Assembly (NCBI GenBank): GCA_009667805.1
Contig: CM019064.1
Span: forward strand, 276,315,662 to 276,379,661
From: Leptobrachium leishanense
Lineage: Eukaryota; Chordata; Amphibia; Anura; Megophryidae
DNA length: 64,000 nucleotides
Direction of reading: 5' to 3'
Of this stretch, positions 21,341 to 33,435 are shown piece after piece. The position numbers and the translations under genes were made by a program. The notes under the pieces are model-generated. The model saw only the letters and a list, made by a program, of their open reading frames with translations, was not told the DNA's origin and did no database searches. The first letter of the stretch is position 1; the number at the start of each line of letters is the position of its first letter.

Positions 21341-23340
21341 TAGGTTATCCTCAGAGCACCGAAATGTCGCCGGCATTTCGGTGCTCTGTCATTACGCACA
21401 TCTCGGAGAATCTAATTTCCCCACTCTGCGGTGAATTCACCATTCACCACAGGGTCCCCAAGTGCAGGGAATCGGCTGCCGCAAACCTGCCATAGGGCGA
21501 CCAAAAGCAGCGGACGAGCCACCGAGCACAGCGCCGACCAGCCTTAGAAGAAAGCTGACAAGCCTCCGGACGGTTAAAAAAACCAAACAATACGAACAAA
21601 AGTGTCAAAATTGAAACGCTGTTTGCAAAAAACTAGTGAACAAAAATGTCTGAAATTAACATTTAAGGTCCTATGTATGATAATAAAAAGGTCTGTTACA
21701 GAAAAAAGAAAATACGTTTTTAAAAAAAAACGGAAAAAAATGTTGCCGAAAAAATGCTTTAACCCTTTCGCTGCTGAGGCATTTCCCGCCTCTGTGCTGA
21801 GCTAATTTTTACCGGTTTTGCTCATCATGTTTAAACGTGTTTTGAAGGCTTATTTTAGTATATGACCCAGACATATTATATATCGTTCTTTCCGTCAGAC
21901 TCGGCAGATTCATAATATGTCATTATTATATGTATACGTTATGACCTGTCTGTATATTATAACAAAAAATGCAATAAAATATGAATTTTCAATAATTTAC
22001 AACGTGTAAAGTGTTTTTTTTCACATTCTCACATGCGAGCAATTGCGGTTATATTTTGTATGGGGCGCGCTTGTTAAAAAAATTAGAAATGGGGTCTCGT
22101 TACATTTTTTTTTGGGGAAAATTACGCGATTTTTAACAAACGCACCGCATACAGAAATCGTTAGTGCAGCATCATTGTTCACATTATAATTGAAATGGGA
22201 ACAATATTGCTGCATTAACAAACCAAAAAAAAAGAAAAATAACTTGTTTATTTTTTTTTATAATTTTTTTTTAAAATATATTTTTATTTTAAATTTTTAA
22301 AAAAAAAAAAAACTTTTTTCACAGTCGTGTTTAGTATCGTTGGAACGGCCATGCTCTGGCTGATCCAACAGTACCAAACTTTAACCCCTAGCTGCCACAG
22401 ATCGGGAGATAGGGGGTTCATTGGTGGCAGCTAGGGGTTAACTCCAGGACTGGCGTCATCGTGCTATGCATGATGACGCCAGTCCTCAGGGGGAGTTCCC
22501 GGAGGCTTGGCCGACATCCAAGATGTCGGCCAGCTCCGGGAAAGGATCACGAACCGGCGCTTTTCAGCGCCGATTCGTGATCCGGCTCCCTAGGGGTTAA
22601 TGACAGCCACCGTTTGGAAGGGCAGGCTGTGCCCTTCCAAACGGTGCCTGGCATTAAGCTCAGGACCCCCGCGATCAGGAGGGAGAGAGGTCCGAAGGAC
22701 CTCCCCCCCTCCCTTTCAGGCGCCTCCTCCGCACACGCGGGGGGGGCGCCTGAAATAGATGTCATCACGCCACCGTGATGACATCTATTGTGCCCGCGGC
22801 GGTCCCGGATTGACGGGCTGACATCCAAGATGTCAGCCCGCACCGGGGGGCACAGCGATCGGCCGGAATCCGGCCGATCGCAGGCTGCTTCGGGAGGACG
22901 CGCTCAGCACGTGCTCCGCAGGCAACCCTTGTTGCGGCAGGACGCGCTGAGCGCGTCCTCCGCAGCGAAGTGGTTAAAGATTCTAAAAAATCTATAAAGA
23001 GACTTTTTACTGCAGATTAAAATAATAAACAGTTTATTGGATATTGAATAAAAACAGGAATATTTTTAACACTGAAGCCTATGGGGATCACCTGAATAAA
23101 CCTGCCGAATGACACTACCAAACAGCAGGGCATTTCGGCAACTTTTCACTGCTGTTCAGTGTTCTCTGAATACATCAACCATTGCTTTTCTATGAGGATT
23201 TCACTGTCTTCGAACATGCACCGTACTTGATGGCAGTTTGCCAAAATTTGGGGAACTGCCCGCTGTCTGAATAGCCAAATGGCACAGTATGGGGAAATTC
23301 TCTGTTCGGGGCCAGATCAGCTCTCTCTGAATAACCCCTA
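21341..23340. mobile_element. CAGGGTTATTCA-family element, split by a piggyBac-like element
   Basis: The left end TAGGTTATCCTCAGAGCACC and right end CTCTCTGAATAACCCCTA are diverged inverted repeats of the family. Internal words (ACCACAGGGTCCCC, GGTCTGTTACAG, TATAAAGAGACT, CCTATGGGGATCACC) match the copies at 2830 and 4332. The middle is taken by a TTAA-flanked insertion at 21763-22973. Confidence 0.7.
21763..22973. mobile_element. piggyBac-like nonautonomous element rich in hairpins
   Basis: TTAA lies on both sides (21759-21762 and 22974-22977). The ends CCCTTTCGCTGC and, inward from the right, CCACTTCGCTGC form the TIR. From about 22385 to 22961, hairpins follow each other almost without gaps, for example arms of ACTGGCGTCATC, GCCGACATC, GGATCACGAA, ACCGTTTGGAAGGGC, GATGTCATCACG, GGGCTGACATC and CGATCGGCCGGA. 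The left third is AT-rich. There is no transposase, so it would need one in trans. Confidence 0.8.
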
Positions 23341-24188
23341 CAGTCAATTGCAATTGGAACATTTTCTTGTTTGAAATGTATAAATGCAATGCCACAAATG
23401 GTTCAGATATCTGCATTTTGAACCATAAAAGTAATTCAAAGATCGTGCCACACAGACCGGTCCACAGGGAAATAATTTTATTAAGGAGGAACTGTAAGGA
23501 TGTTAATTTTATAAGTTAAAAGCAAACAATGCCACTCTTTTAGAAAAAAAATTATTTTTTTTTTCAATGTGGAATCATTGGAAAGGTCAGACTCTAACTT
23601 TCTAAATTTAGGGTAATATCCTTTACATGAGGACCACCCCTCCCCTGAATCCATTTCCCAGGCACTGCTAGTTTAGAAATTATTGACCCATGCACAATGA
23701 CATCAGTGCCCTGGGTTGTCCCATAGTTGTCCTTTCAATGAAGTCAGTCAGCTATGGCAGAGCAATGCAATCGCCAGTGGATGGACCTGTCTCTGTGAGG
23801 AAGAGAAAATGCTATACAGATGTGTTGACAGCAGGAAAACAGTTGACATCTGTATGTCGTTGTCCAAAAGTGAATAGGTTAAACAATGTCGGAAAGCAGA
23901 AATTACTGCTTTAAATTGTAAATATTTTTCTGGATGAAGTAGCATATGGGTTGCCTGGGTTACTTATATTTTGTATAGGAGGCATTAATGTGTGGGCAGA
24001 CAGAAAATAACCATTGATTCCAAGTTTGCTCATTATGCTTGTCTGCATTGGGCATTAAAGTCTCTCAGAACCTGGTGTTGAAAGTTTACTTAACCCAACA
24101 AATAAAACCATCAATAAAATCCATACTTGCCTTTGGTTCCACTGTGGAGATGACAGCACCGACCATCACCTTCTCTCGTCTCTTTCAG
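23341..24188. other. Intergenic, no feature recognised
   Basis: No TIR pair, tandem repeat or convincing ORF. A pyrimidine-rich run ending in TCTTTCAG at 24181-24188 leads into the possible exon described separately. Confidence 0.45.
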
Positions 24189-24256
24189 GAGGAAACTGGT
24201 ACAAATCTATGACCCCATGGAAACCCTCAAAGGGACAGCTGACCCTGGAGTGCCAT
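24189..24256 (+). other. Possible 68-bp internal exon (weak)
   Basis: A TCTCTCGTCTCTTTCAG-like acceptor precedes this segment and GTAAGC follows it. Both fit splice consensus. One frame is open throughout and reads RKLVQIYDPMETLKGTADP, which looks more like ordinary protein than most readings in this window. I do not recognise the protein. A 68-bp segment with such signals can occur by chance, and no neighbouring exon was found. Confidence 0.2.
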
Positions 24257-24853
24257 GTAAGCAATAGCTTAAAAACAATAATACGTTTCCTATGAATGCC
24301 ACCCCGCAGAGATATAGCAATGCCTAATGTCTGTTGTGGTTTCCAGAGCTTTAATGAGGGTCTCAACAGTCGCAATGAAAAATATGGATGACAAGGATCA
24401 TCCCTGCCATGTGTACCTTTGCAGGAAAAAAATTGAGAATTTAGGCCATTAATTGATGGAAAGGTGGCTATGGAATTTTACAAAACCCCAATAATGTTCA
24501 GGAACTTTTGATCAAATTGGAGGAATTTCAGGAAGTACTATAGATAAGGGCAAATCACATGATCGAATGCCTATGCATCATTACAACCGATGATTATATT
24601 AGATATATTGATGATTTAGGAGAAAGTTAAGATGACTAAAAGGGCCTTGGGAATATTAATGTTAGTCTTTTTTCTTCCTGATACTATTGACCTGGCTCAC
24701 AAATGTTATCTCCAGAGGGATATGCTGTCTTTTCATTTGGTAATGATATTAGCTGGTATAATGGGAGGAGATCAAAGTCCCTAATAGGTTTCCATATGAA
24801 CTTCATTAAAATGTTGTTATGGTAAGTCCTCTTCAAGGATGCAAATATATAAA
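24257..24853. other. Intergenic, no feature recognised
   Basis: No supported feature was seen. Confidence 0.45.
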
Positions 24854-25033
24854 CAGGGTTATTCAGAGAGCGTGAAAAGCAGGAGATTGACTGGAGAATG
24901 AAAAATTCTAGGTCAAAATAGCCGATTTGGAAAGTGGGATGAAAGGGAGAATTTTTCTGGTTTAGCTATGTTGACCTAGAATTTTTCATTCTCCAGTCAT
25001 TCTCCTGCTTTTCACGCTCTCTGAATAACCCTG
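24854..25033. mobile_element. 180-bp palindromic member of the CAGGGTTATTCA family
   Basis: The arms begin CAGGGTTATTCAGAGAGCGT and run about 75 bp as near-perfect complements around a short centre near 24940. Flanks are AAA on the left and AAG on the right. A related but decayed centre (CTAGGTCAAAATAGCC) recurs near 33660. The element consists only of ends. Confidence 0.85.
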
Positions 25034-27224
25034 AAGGTTGTCAAATTTGGGGGTAACCTGTACCTATTGTCATTCCAGCTGGTGTTGCTGCAGTGAGGTT
25101 TCCTGGACAGAGAGGGCGCCATTCTGGCAGTCTAGCAACTGGGACTGCTACATCTGGTCAGAGACCTAGGAGGGCATTAAATAGAACCAACTGAATGAGC
25201 TCTGTGTCCTGCTGCGGTCTATAGCTATCCCTCAAAGCTTTCCTGATTATCAGTGTTTATGCTCTCCTGATTTTGACTTCTCGGTTCTGATTTCTGCTCT
25301 TTTCCCTGTATTGTTATTTATTATACTGATTCTGTGTACTGACCTGTGTTCTGCGATATCTCTCTTGTTCCTGTTCAGTACTTCTATGTATTGTTCATAT
25401 ACTTTATTTAGCTTAGTACTGGCCATTCTAAGGACCAACCTGTCAGATTAGGGGTTTCCTTACTTAACTGGGGTTTTTTTGCATGCTAGGTGACGCTCTA
25501 TCCTGACACCTGTGGAGTTTGTAATTTTAGAACTCTAGCTGATTATGCACTATGTTTGCTGACAGCCTGCTTGCTTTTATCCCCATCTAAAAAACATATA
25601 TGGAATTTGTCATGAAGCATATTGTGCTTCTTTTATTTTTCTGCCATTTCTGGTGTAGCCAGCAAGAGGTGTACCCTGTAAACCTCCAATAATGCATTAT
25701 TTGGGGCTTTATACAATATACTAAAGCTTTCGGTCTGTTTCGCTACTTACTGAAGACATATTCCATGATTTGCTGTCTCATTATTGACCTTGAAGAAAAA
25801 GTGGCGTCTTCTACATTTTCTGTGTTACAATTAGTATAAACTTGTCAGCAAGTGGTTAATGGAAAGAGTCGGAGTTGGTAAAAGTTATGGGGAAGCACCA
25901 GTTCTAGAATAGTGTTGTGGAAGCTGTGAGTAATAGACATGTCTTTGTATACTGTAGGGGAGAATGTTCATTGAGTCCTACAAGATTCATATGTGTGTGT
26001 GTCTAGGAGAATGTGAGCTAGGTAGTCTTTAATGTGTCCTTTCTGCTACAAACAGCAATGTTTTGTTGGGGAAGAGTATATGGGTGCCGTTCCATGACAA
26101 GGGCAAGCAAAGCTGGTCCCATCACTAATTCTTGGAAACCCTTCAGCCTGATGTTGTTTCATCTGCTCCGATTTTTGAGAAGTATACCATCTTGTAAAGT
26201 AGAGCTAAACTCATCATGTTGTTTTATAGGTGATAGCAGTGGAGGGAAATAATCTTATGTAGAGATTCTCTTTTCCTCTTCATATGTCATTGTGTTTGGG
26301 TGGTTAACGTTTGGAGAGCAGTTTTCCAGATTAGTAGCGATTTTTATTTATTGTGGACAAGTAAAGCTAGCTTAAATAAGGCCATATCTGTAGGTCCACC
26401 TTCTGGGAGTCTCTTAGAACAAAAGGTTAAAGGTAACACATAAGGAAAACACTGAACCAGTTAGCAATTTTTATTTCTCTTTTTATACTAGTTACTATTT
26501 CACTATTTTATTTTAGTAACTTTCATTTCCCAGGGATTAGCATTCAAACATATTAAAGTCGCTGCAATTTCACACTTTTAGACTTTTAGATTTGAATTCC
26601 TAAATGTGAAAATGCTAACCATAGTTATTACTGACCAGAGAGAAGTGTGACTAAAACGTGAGTGGGCTTTGACAAATTATTATTAAAGAACACATTTTAG
26701 TGTCCTTGGAATTTGTATCGTTTTTGTAGTTGAATGTCTGATGTGAATTTATTACAGGACTTCAATGCCAGATGTGAATTTATTACAAGATCAAAGAAAC
26801 AACTTTTACTTGCTACAACTATATCCATTTTCTTTTGTAAGTATGTTATCTTTGGATTTGTTTAAAAATGTGTATTAAAATAAAGCTGCAGTTTTTGAAT
26901 TGTGACTTCATACACACTACATACTGTTTGCCCAGCTCAATTAATTCTATTAATTAAGGGTGGAATGTAATGTAGACATAACTTGGCTAACGTTTCTATA
27001 CTTCAAACTCATATGTAAATCATCTAGCTGAAATTACTCAATATGTTTGAAAACCTCATGAATCAGACTTCTCAGTGTTTCTATGAATATATTTAATCAC
27101 GAAGAAAACTAATAACTAGTCTCTGCTCTTTAATGTGAATTATTTTGTAAATGAATTAGGTTAAAAAAGGAAACTAATTAATAAGCTGCATTTTCTATGC
27201 AAAGTACTTCAACTGGAATATTTA
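25034..27224. other. Intergenic, no feature recognised
   Basis: About 2.2 kb of mostly AT-rich sequence without recognisable TIRs, tandem repeats or coding similarity. Short ORFs are not supported by any motif I know. Confidence 0.4.
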
Positions 27225-27425
27225 CAGCTACAGGCATTTATACAGCACCATCATATTCCGTAGTGCTTTACAATGGGGGAGCACAAACATGAGACGTTCA
27301 TGATAAAAGAGGAAAAAACAGCCCTGCCCGTAGGATAGCTGTCCAGGTAATACAGCACTTTAACCCAGTGCTCAGCCAGACATCCCCTGAGTTTACAATC
27401 TAAGGGACAGGGGTAAGTGAAACAA
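27225..27425. repeat. Old interspersed repeat fragment
   Basis: Words such as GTAGTGCTTTACAATGGGGG and GTTTACAATCTAAGGG are familiar from an ancient amphibian/fish interspersed repeat that usually carries a GGCGCTATATAAAT stretch. A fragment of the latter is seen at 35575. The family name is not certain. Confidence 0.4.
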
Positions 27426-28121
27426 GTGGGAGCAGAGGTAAGGTGAAGATGGTGGCCAGAAAGAATGTAGCAGGGATTGTGTGGGATGGACCAGAAGCTT
27501 TGGCTTAGTAAGAGTAATTAGAGAAATGGAAACAGCTGGGATGGACCTGAAATTAGGTACTGGACCTGGGTGGGGGTGGATGGGGTGGGTAGGTGGGACA
27601 GCAGAATGAGGAAATGTGGTTCTGTCTGTGTATGCTGTGAGGAAAAAGAGTGAGATTTGGTACAAGTGCCCAGATTGTTAAAGAATTTACAAAGTAGGAG
27701 GAGGGGGAGGGAGAAGCAGAGGGGGTGGATATACTAAGTAAAAGAGAGGGGAATTTAAAAGACAACTAATCAGCCAGAAATTAATAAATGCACAAATGGA
27801 ATACAATTGCAAGAATAGAGCAGTCTGGAGAATAGTGTTGGCCGGCATGTTGAATCCTGGGTGCCTTATGCTAGTTGAATTTAGTGCCCGAATTGAACCA
27901 TCGAAAACAAATGAATAGTTCTAATGGCTGTAAACATTGCCTTGTGTTATATGAGGCAATGTTTTCTAATACGATTTAGGCAGCAGTTGAATCGCTATCC
28001 CTTAATAGCATATGTACCACCAAGACACAATTTCCTGTGTTAGACCTGGTAATAATGAAGAAGACCTGCAGCGTTGTGTTGGAGTTGCAATCTTCTCACC
28101 TTTTAGATGTATATGTACTTT
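27426..28121. other. Intergenic, no feature recognised
   Basis: The region 27400-27760 is purine-rich on the plus strand, which keeps minus-strand frames open. There is no other signal. Confidence 0.4.
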
Positions 28122-28129
28122 CTCTAGTG

Positions 28130-28306
28130 CAGTGTTTCCCAAACCTGTCCTCGGGACCCTCAACCAGGCCAGATTTTGCAGATCACCTTGGGAAAATGCA
28201 GACTGAATCCTGCAATCACTGAGCAGAAAATCATATAACCTGTGCTTCAGATATTTGGAAAACCTGGCGAGGCGGAGGGTCCTGAGGACAAGTTTGGGAA
28301 ACACTG
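28130..28306. mobile_element. hAT miniature element, TIR CAGTGTTTCCCAAAC
   Basis: The ends CAGTGTTTCCCAAACCTGTC and GACAAGTTTGGGAAACACTG are inverted repeats. The perfect 8-bp duplication CTCTAGTG flanks them (28122-28129 and 28307-28314). CAGTG-type ends with 8-bp duplications mark the hAT superfamily. The 177-bp interior has no ORF of its own. Confidence 0.93.
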
Positions 28307-28314
28307 CTCTAGTG

Positions 28315-29474
28315 GCTGAGAGTGGGTTGAAATATGTAGTAGCCAAAAAGCCACTGGTTCTCCAACCTCCAAAGTACAAATTGCAGGAAAGTCGAGCATA
28401 AAACTTTTATAATGATATACTGTGCAAAAACCCATATAATATTGCTTCTGAAACTAAAAGTTGCTGAGGAGTGATGGAGATCTGAAGCAACTCGCAGTCT
28501 CTTCCAATGCAGTACACGGGCCTTCATAGTCCACAATGGCAAATCCTGTATAGGTGCCTTGTCCAACCCATGTAAATTCAAATGACTCACACATACAAGT
28601 GGAAGGATTCATTAACCCTCAATACATTTTTTAATCACAACCAATAATGGATCTAAATTGGCATCTACCTACCTTTTCTACCACTTATTAACTCTTTCAG
28701 TACTCTTTCTGTTTTGAGAGTATCAGACAGCACCTTGTCCAAATCCCAACTGAGTACGCAATCGCAAAATATGTGCTAAAAAGCTTTTTATGTCTAGTCA
28801 GCAAAATTTTGCACCTGGTGAAGAAGAATTTTAATTAATGATAAAGTGATATTTTTAAAAAGATTTCTGCAAATAAGGAAACTACTGCAAACACTTAACT
28901 TTGTCAACATAAAAATTCTTTGCATAATGACTTTGGGTGGTATGAACTATTCTGCAACATGTTTTCAATGGCAACGAGTTAAATTGCAGAAATAATTAGA
29001 TTCAGAAGTTCCAGTTATGAATATACTCAGGTGGCTGCATGTAATTTGGAGGTTTTGAATTAATTATCATAGGTAATTCTTCCACTTACTTAACAAGTCA
29101 ATCATGAAATAGAAAGTTTGTTTTGTTTACCTTAACTCTTTCAGGAGCAAAAATTATATGAGGAAACCTATTTGGCATTAATCTTCTTTTAGAATTCAAT
29201 ACCAAGTTCTTTATACATGGATCTGCTTAAATGGTGTTGCACATTAAGGTTTATAGAGCAAAGGTCTATCCTGATATTTTTTTTTATATTCCCTCTAATC
29301 TGTTGCTTTGTCTTCTATATTTGTCAACTGCTTACTTACAAAATTGCCACTAACTTGTGCATCCTATACTTTTTATATGACTGACAAAAATAGTACTAGC
29401 TCTAGAATAATGGCCAACAGCAAACCCATTCATCACATCAGCTAACAATTACATACATTGTTCACATAACTGCC
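28315..29474. other. Intergenic, no feature recognised
   Basis: AT-rich sequence without recognisable repeat or gene. Confidence 0.4.
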
Positions 29475-29489
29475 TTAGTATAGAACTAA

Positions 29490-29936
29490 GACCACAAAAA
29501 AATGGTGCAGGGTACTTAGCTTATAAAATCGGATCTGCTCCTCCCAGAGGTATTCCCACTCTCTTTAAGAAGAATCAAAAACGTAAGATGTTGAGGGGCT
29601 TTTCTGACCCTTTTTTTCGCTGGGTGGGATAACCCCAGTATATGATATAGAGCGCTCTGGATCAAATGTCCCAGCGCCTTGATGATGAATATTCTCCGGT
29701 GATCAGGTAGAATGATCAGGTCGGGAAGGTGATTAAGTCGGGCGAATTTATTATTGTATGATTAATAAATTTTATTTAATCAGCTTCCCGACCTGATCAT
29801 TCTACCTGATCACCGGAGAATATTCATCATCATCAAGGCGCTGGGACGTTTGATCCAGAGCGCTCTATATCATCTACTGGGGTTATCCCACCCAGCGAAA
29901 AAAAAGGGTCAGAAAAGCTCCTCAACATCTTACGTT
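29490..29936. mobile_element. 447-bp foldback insertion with 15-bp target duplication
   Basis: The segment lies between two perfect copies of TTAGTATAGAACTAA (29475-29489 and 29937-29951). About 88 bp of single sequence at the left are followed by a large inverted repeat. The arms are near 29578-29745 and 29770-29936, they start AACGTAAGATGTTGAGG, and they are nearly perfect. The long duplication suggests retroelement-type integration. The family is not recognised. Confidence 0.75.
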
Positions 29937-29951
29937 TTAGTATAGAACTAA

Positions 29952-31190
29952 TAAAGGAATAAAAAACATGCTACACACATGGTATGTTTTTTATCCCACA
30001 AACGTAGCAAAGATCATAGGCTGTTGTAGAGATTAGATAATAATTGTATAATCAACAAATTATGTGTATGACTTCTGTGAATGCAGGTTTGACAGAAGGA
30101 CACCAAGGTTCAACTGAAGTGGTTAGAGAAAGCAGCGGATTGTGCTCACTTCCTCGTTTTGTAATTCGAGTTAAGCTTTCTTTTTTGTTTTTGGGTTTTT
30201 TCCCCTCCAAGTTTGCAGTTATTGTGACATTAGAAAATCATTTTACACCAGGTTTTGGAAGTCGGTATTTTTTTCACAGCTTCTTAGAGAATATTAAGGA
30301 TTACCAATGTTTGGAGACTATAAAAACTAACCTTCTTGCGAACATTAATGACACAGTTGTCAAAGAGAACTCCGTGAAGGGATCATTCTCTGGGCTGCAC
30401 ACACTGTAGAAGATAATCGAACTGCAAGTTTCCACAAGTAAATTACTGCTTGAAAAACCGGAAAGTCATGAAGATCATGGAGGAGCCTTGATCCTACCTT
30501 CATAATATGAATAGTTGATGCACGTGCCACATCAAAATTGGGATCACGGTCAAAAAATAAGTGACTTTAGCCAAATGCAGCTGAAACTAAATCTGATGAG
30601 GTACCTAAAATAATCACCTATGTGCCTCCTACACATTTGGAAAGATGCATAGAAATTCAAGTGAAGAAAAACATGCAAGTTTGAAAACAGGTGGCAACAT
30701 TAAGAGCTCCAAATTTCCAAGCATTGACTACCATGCCAGACCCATTACAAAGCTTGATTCCTACTCTGTGAAAACTAAGGAACATTGATGGAAAGTTTAC
30801 ATTCTGCTAATTGACAGACCAATGAGGACAGCATCCCCACATCTGGGGTTGGCATGACAGGTTCGTTTTCTGGTAATGCAATGCATGCATTGTGCCTTTC
30901 AGCTTTTGCTTTGCAGAAGGAGCATCTAAAATCATCCCCATATTAACCGTTGTGAATCTTTACCTATAGCTAGGTGTGGTGTGTTGATTATGTTACTTGA
31001 TTTTAATTATTTCTGTTTTACCTCAGATGTAAAGGTTTTCTTGCATCTTGCAGTTGTGTTGGGGAAAATCAAAAACACAGTATACTTTGCAGCATTGTCA
31101 GGTGTGCCATATTTTCCGCAGCAGACCAAACGGATTTACTGATGAGCTACATATTTAGGGCTCTATTACTTCCTTTAACCTAACGCTAGA
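29952..31190. other. Intergenic, no feature recognised
   Basis: A 121-codon open frame at 30044-30409 shows no motif I recognise and is probably chance. No TIR or tandem repeat was seen. Confidence 0.35.
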
Positions 31191-31195
31191 GCTTT

Positions 31196-31330
31196 ATCTA
31201 CTAATCGCCAGAATTTGGCGAACTGCCTGCTCTCTGAATAGCTGAATGGCCCCGAAATGTCCCCGTTCTCTGAAATTCAGTGTCCGGTTACATTTCGGCC
31301 ACATTTCGAATCTCTCTGAATAACCCCTAA
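31196..31330 (-). mobile_element. End fragment of a CAGGGTTATTCA-family element
   Basis: The segment ends CTCTCTGAATAACCCC and contains GCGAACTGCCTGCTCTCTGA and AATGTCCC words that match the left portion of the copy at 33825, reversed. The other end is missing. Confidence 0.65.
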
Positions 31331-31332
31331 AG

Positions 31333-31514
31333 CAGTGTTTCCCAAACCTGTCCTCAGGACCCTCAACCAGGCCAGATTTTGCAGATCACTTTGAGGAAAT
31401 GCAGATTGAATCCTGCAATCACTGAACAGCAAATCCTATCACTTGTGCTGTGCTTCACATATCTGTCAAACCTGGCGAGGCAGAGGGTCCTGAGGACAGG
31501 TTTGGGACACACTG
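31333..31514. mobile_element. hAT miniature element, second copy of the CAGTGTTTCCC family
   Basis: The element is about 85-90 percent alike by eye to 28130-28306. Its flanking 8-bp sequences CCCTAAAG and CCCTAATG differ at one base. It inserted right at the end of the TIR-family fragment. Confidence 0.9.
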
Positions 31515-31522
31515 CCCTAATG

Positions 31523-32419
31523 TATAGGAAAGCATTCATAATAGCCAAGGGAAATTTGCTTTTCAGCTGGAATAGCAGGTGAGCTGTTAGCTATAACAGA
31601 CCCACTTTCTCATACTAACGTCTGATTTCTTAAAACAAATTGCTGGGCTGGAATAGAGCCTTAGGAGTCACTTGTGATCGACTTACGGATTGCATCACAT
31701 GAAACATATTTTTTCATTATGTCCTAAAATACAAAGCGACATATGTTATTCACATTGAAAAAAAGGTTAAGTATATGCTTATAAGATCTGATGTGTTTTC
31801 TCAACTGAATGGCATTGCTATTGATCTACAGTCATCCTGTTAAAATGTCACCACGTCGAGATTAACTATTTTTTGCCAAGTTTTGCCAAGATATAGCAGT
31901 TTTTGTAGTCTGTAGATTAGATGATTTTACAACAAATGTAGCTTCACTGTAAGATTTGAAATCTGCATCATTGGTAAAATATATTCACTCATAGTCGTGT
32001 GCTACCTATTGCATTGAGCATTTGGGTGCACACCCTAAACACATGATAGAGATACTGTATATATATATATATTATACATATAGAGGGCTGACAATCCTTA
32101 TTGGTATGCACCCTCCCTGTTCCCGGGTGTCCCCCACCGTGGTTGCCTATAAAGGCCTGAGCCTGCAGGGGAGCTCCAGGGTGCGTTGATCCTTTAAATG
32201 CAGATTCGGTCAAGTTAGATAGGACCTGTCATCGATGGGGTACATTGGCGACTGTGACAGTCTTAAGCAAACTATTGATCATACTTTGTGAACTGAATCC
32301 CCATCATTTATTACTTCAGTCAGCTTTTTTGAACATTTTGAAATTGTGTTGTTTTTTTTTGCAGAAAATGGTGGAAGAAGGTGGTCATTGATATGGAGTG
32401 CTCTTTCCTGGTGTTTTTT
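31523..32419. other. Intergenic; short (TA)n tract only
   Basis: A TA dinucleotide run lies near 32055-32075. No gene or transposon end was recognised. Confidence 0.45.
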
Positions 32420-32526
32420 ATGTACCGTATTTTTCGCTCCATAAGACGCACCTGACCATAAGACGCACCTAGTTTTTAGAGGAGGAAAACAGGAAAATAA
32501 ATATTCTGAAATCAAATAGTGTAATA

Positions 32527-33245
32527 ATGGATATTGCCCCAGCTCCTCTCATGGATATACTGCCCCAGCTCATGGATACTGCCCCCAGCTCATGGATACT
32601 GTCCCCAGCTCATGGATACTGTCCCCCAGCTCATGGATACTGTCCCCCAGCTCATGGATACTGCCCCCAGCTCATGGATACTGTCCCCCAGCTCATGGAT
32701 ACTGTCCCCCAGCTCATGGATATGCCCCCAGTTTATGGATATGCCCCCCAGTTTATGGATATGCCCCCCAGTTTATGGATATGCCCCAGTTTATGGATAT
32801 GGCCCAGCTCATGGATATGCCCCAGCACATGGATTTGCCCCAGCACATGGATTTGCCCCCCAATTTATGGATATGCCCCCCAACTTATGGATATTGCCCC
32901 AGCACATGGATATGCCCCAGCACATGGATATGCCCCAGCTCACTCATGGATATGCCCCAGCTCACTCATGGATTTGCACCAGCTCACTCATGGATTTGCA
33001 CCAGCTCACACATGGCTTTGCCCCAGCTCATGGATATGCCCCATTTCACTCATGGATATGCCCCAGCAGCTCATGGATATGCCCCAGCTCGCTCATGGAT
33101 ATGCCCCAGCAGCTCATGGATATGCCCCAGCTTGCTCATGGATATGCCCCAGCAGCTCATGGATATGCCCCAGCTCGCTCATGGATATGCCCCAGCTCAC
33201 ACATGGATATGCCCCAGCAGCTCATGGATATGCCTCAGCTCACCT
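32527..33245. repeat. Minisatellite (ATGGATAT-GCCCCAGCTC type units)
   Basis: Some 35 variant units of 18-24 bp combine ATGGATA with TGCCCCAGC. Unit lengths are mostly multiples of three and lack stops, so all three plus-strand frames stay open for more than 200 codons. The resulting repetitive proteins are not believable genes. Confidence 0.93.
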
Positions 33246-33435
33246 GTCGCCACCGAGTTAGGCTCCCTCTGAGCGTGCGTCCGGCGGCAGGAAGCTTGGG
33301 CACTCGCCTGGGGGAGCCACGTGACCGCGATCTCGCGAGATCGCGGTCACGTGGCTCCCCCAGGCGAGTGCCCAAGCTCCTTACCGCTGGACGCACGCTC
33401 AGAGGAAGCCTAACGCGGTGGCGGCAGGTGAGCTG
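33240..33435. repeat. Large GC-rich palindrome
   Basis: The centre is GATCTCGCGAGATC near 33333. Arms extend outwards through GTGGCTCCCCCAGGCGAGTG, and further with small mismatches to the CACCTG/CAGGTG words, about 95 bp each side. It joins the minisatellite to the right TIR. Confidence 0.88.

Noticed and set aside
30044..30409. 121-codon ORF as a possible host gene
   Set aside because: It has no domain, signal or splice context that I recognise. The length is plausible by chance in AT-rich DNA.
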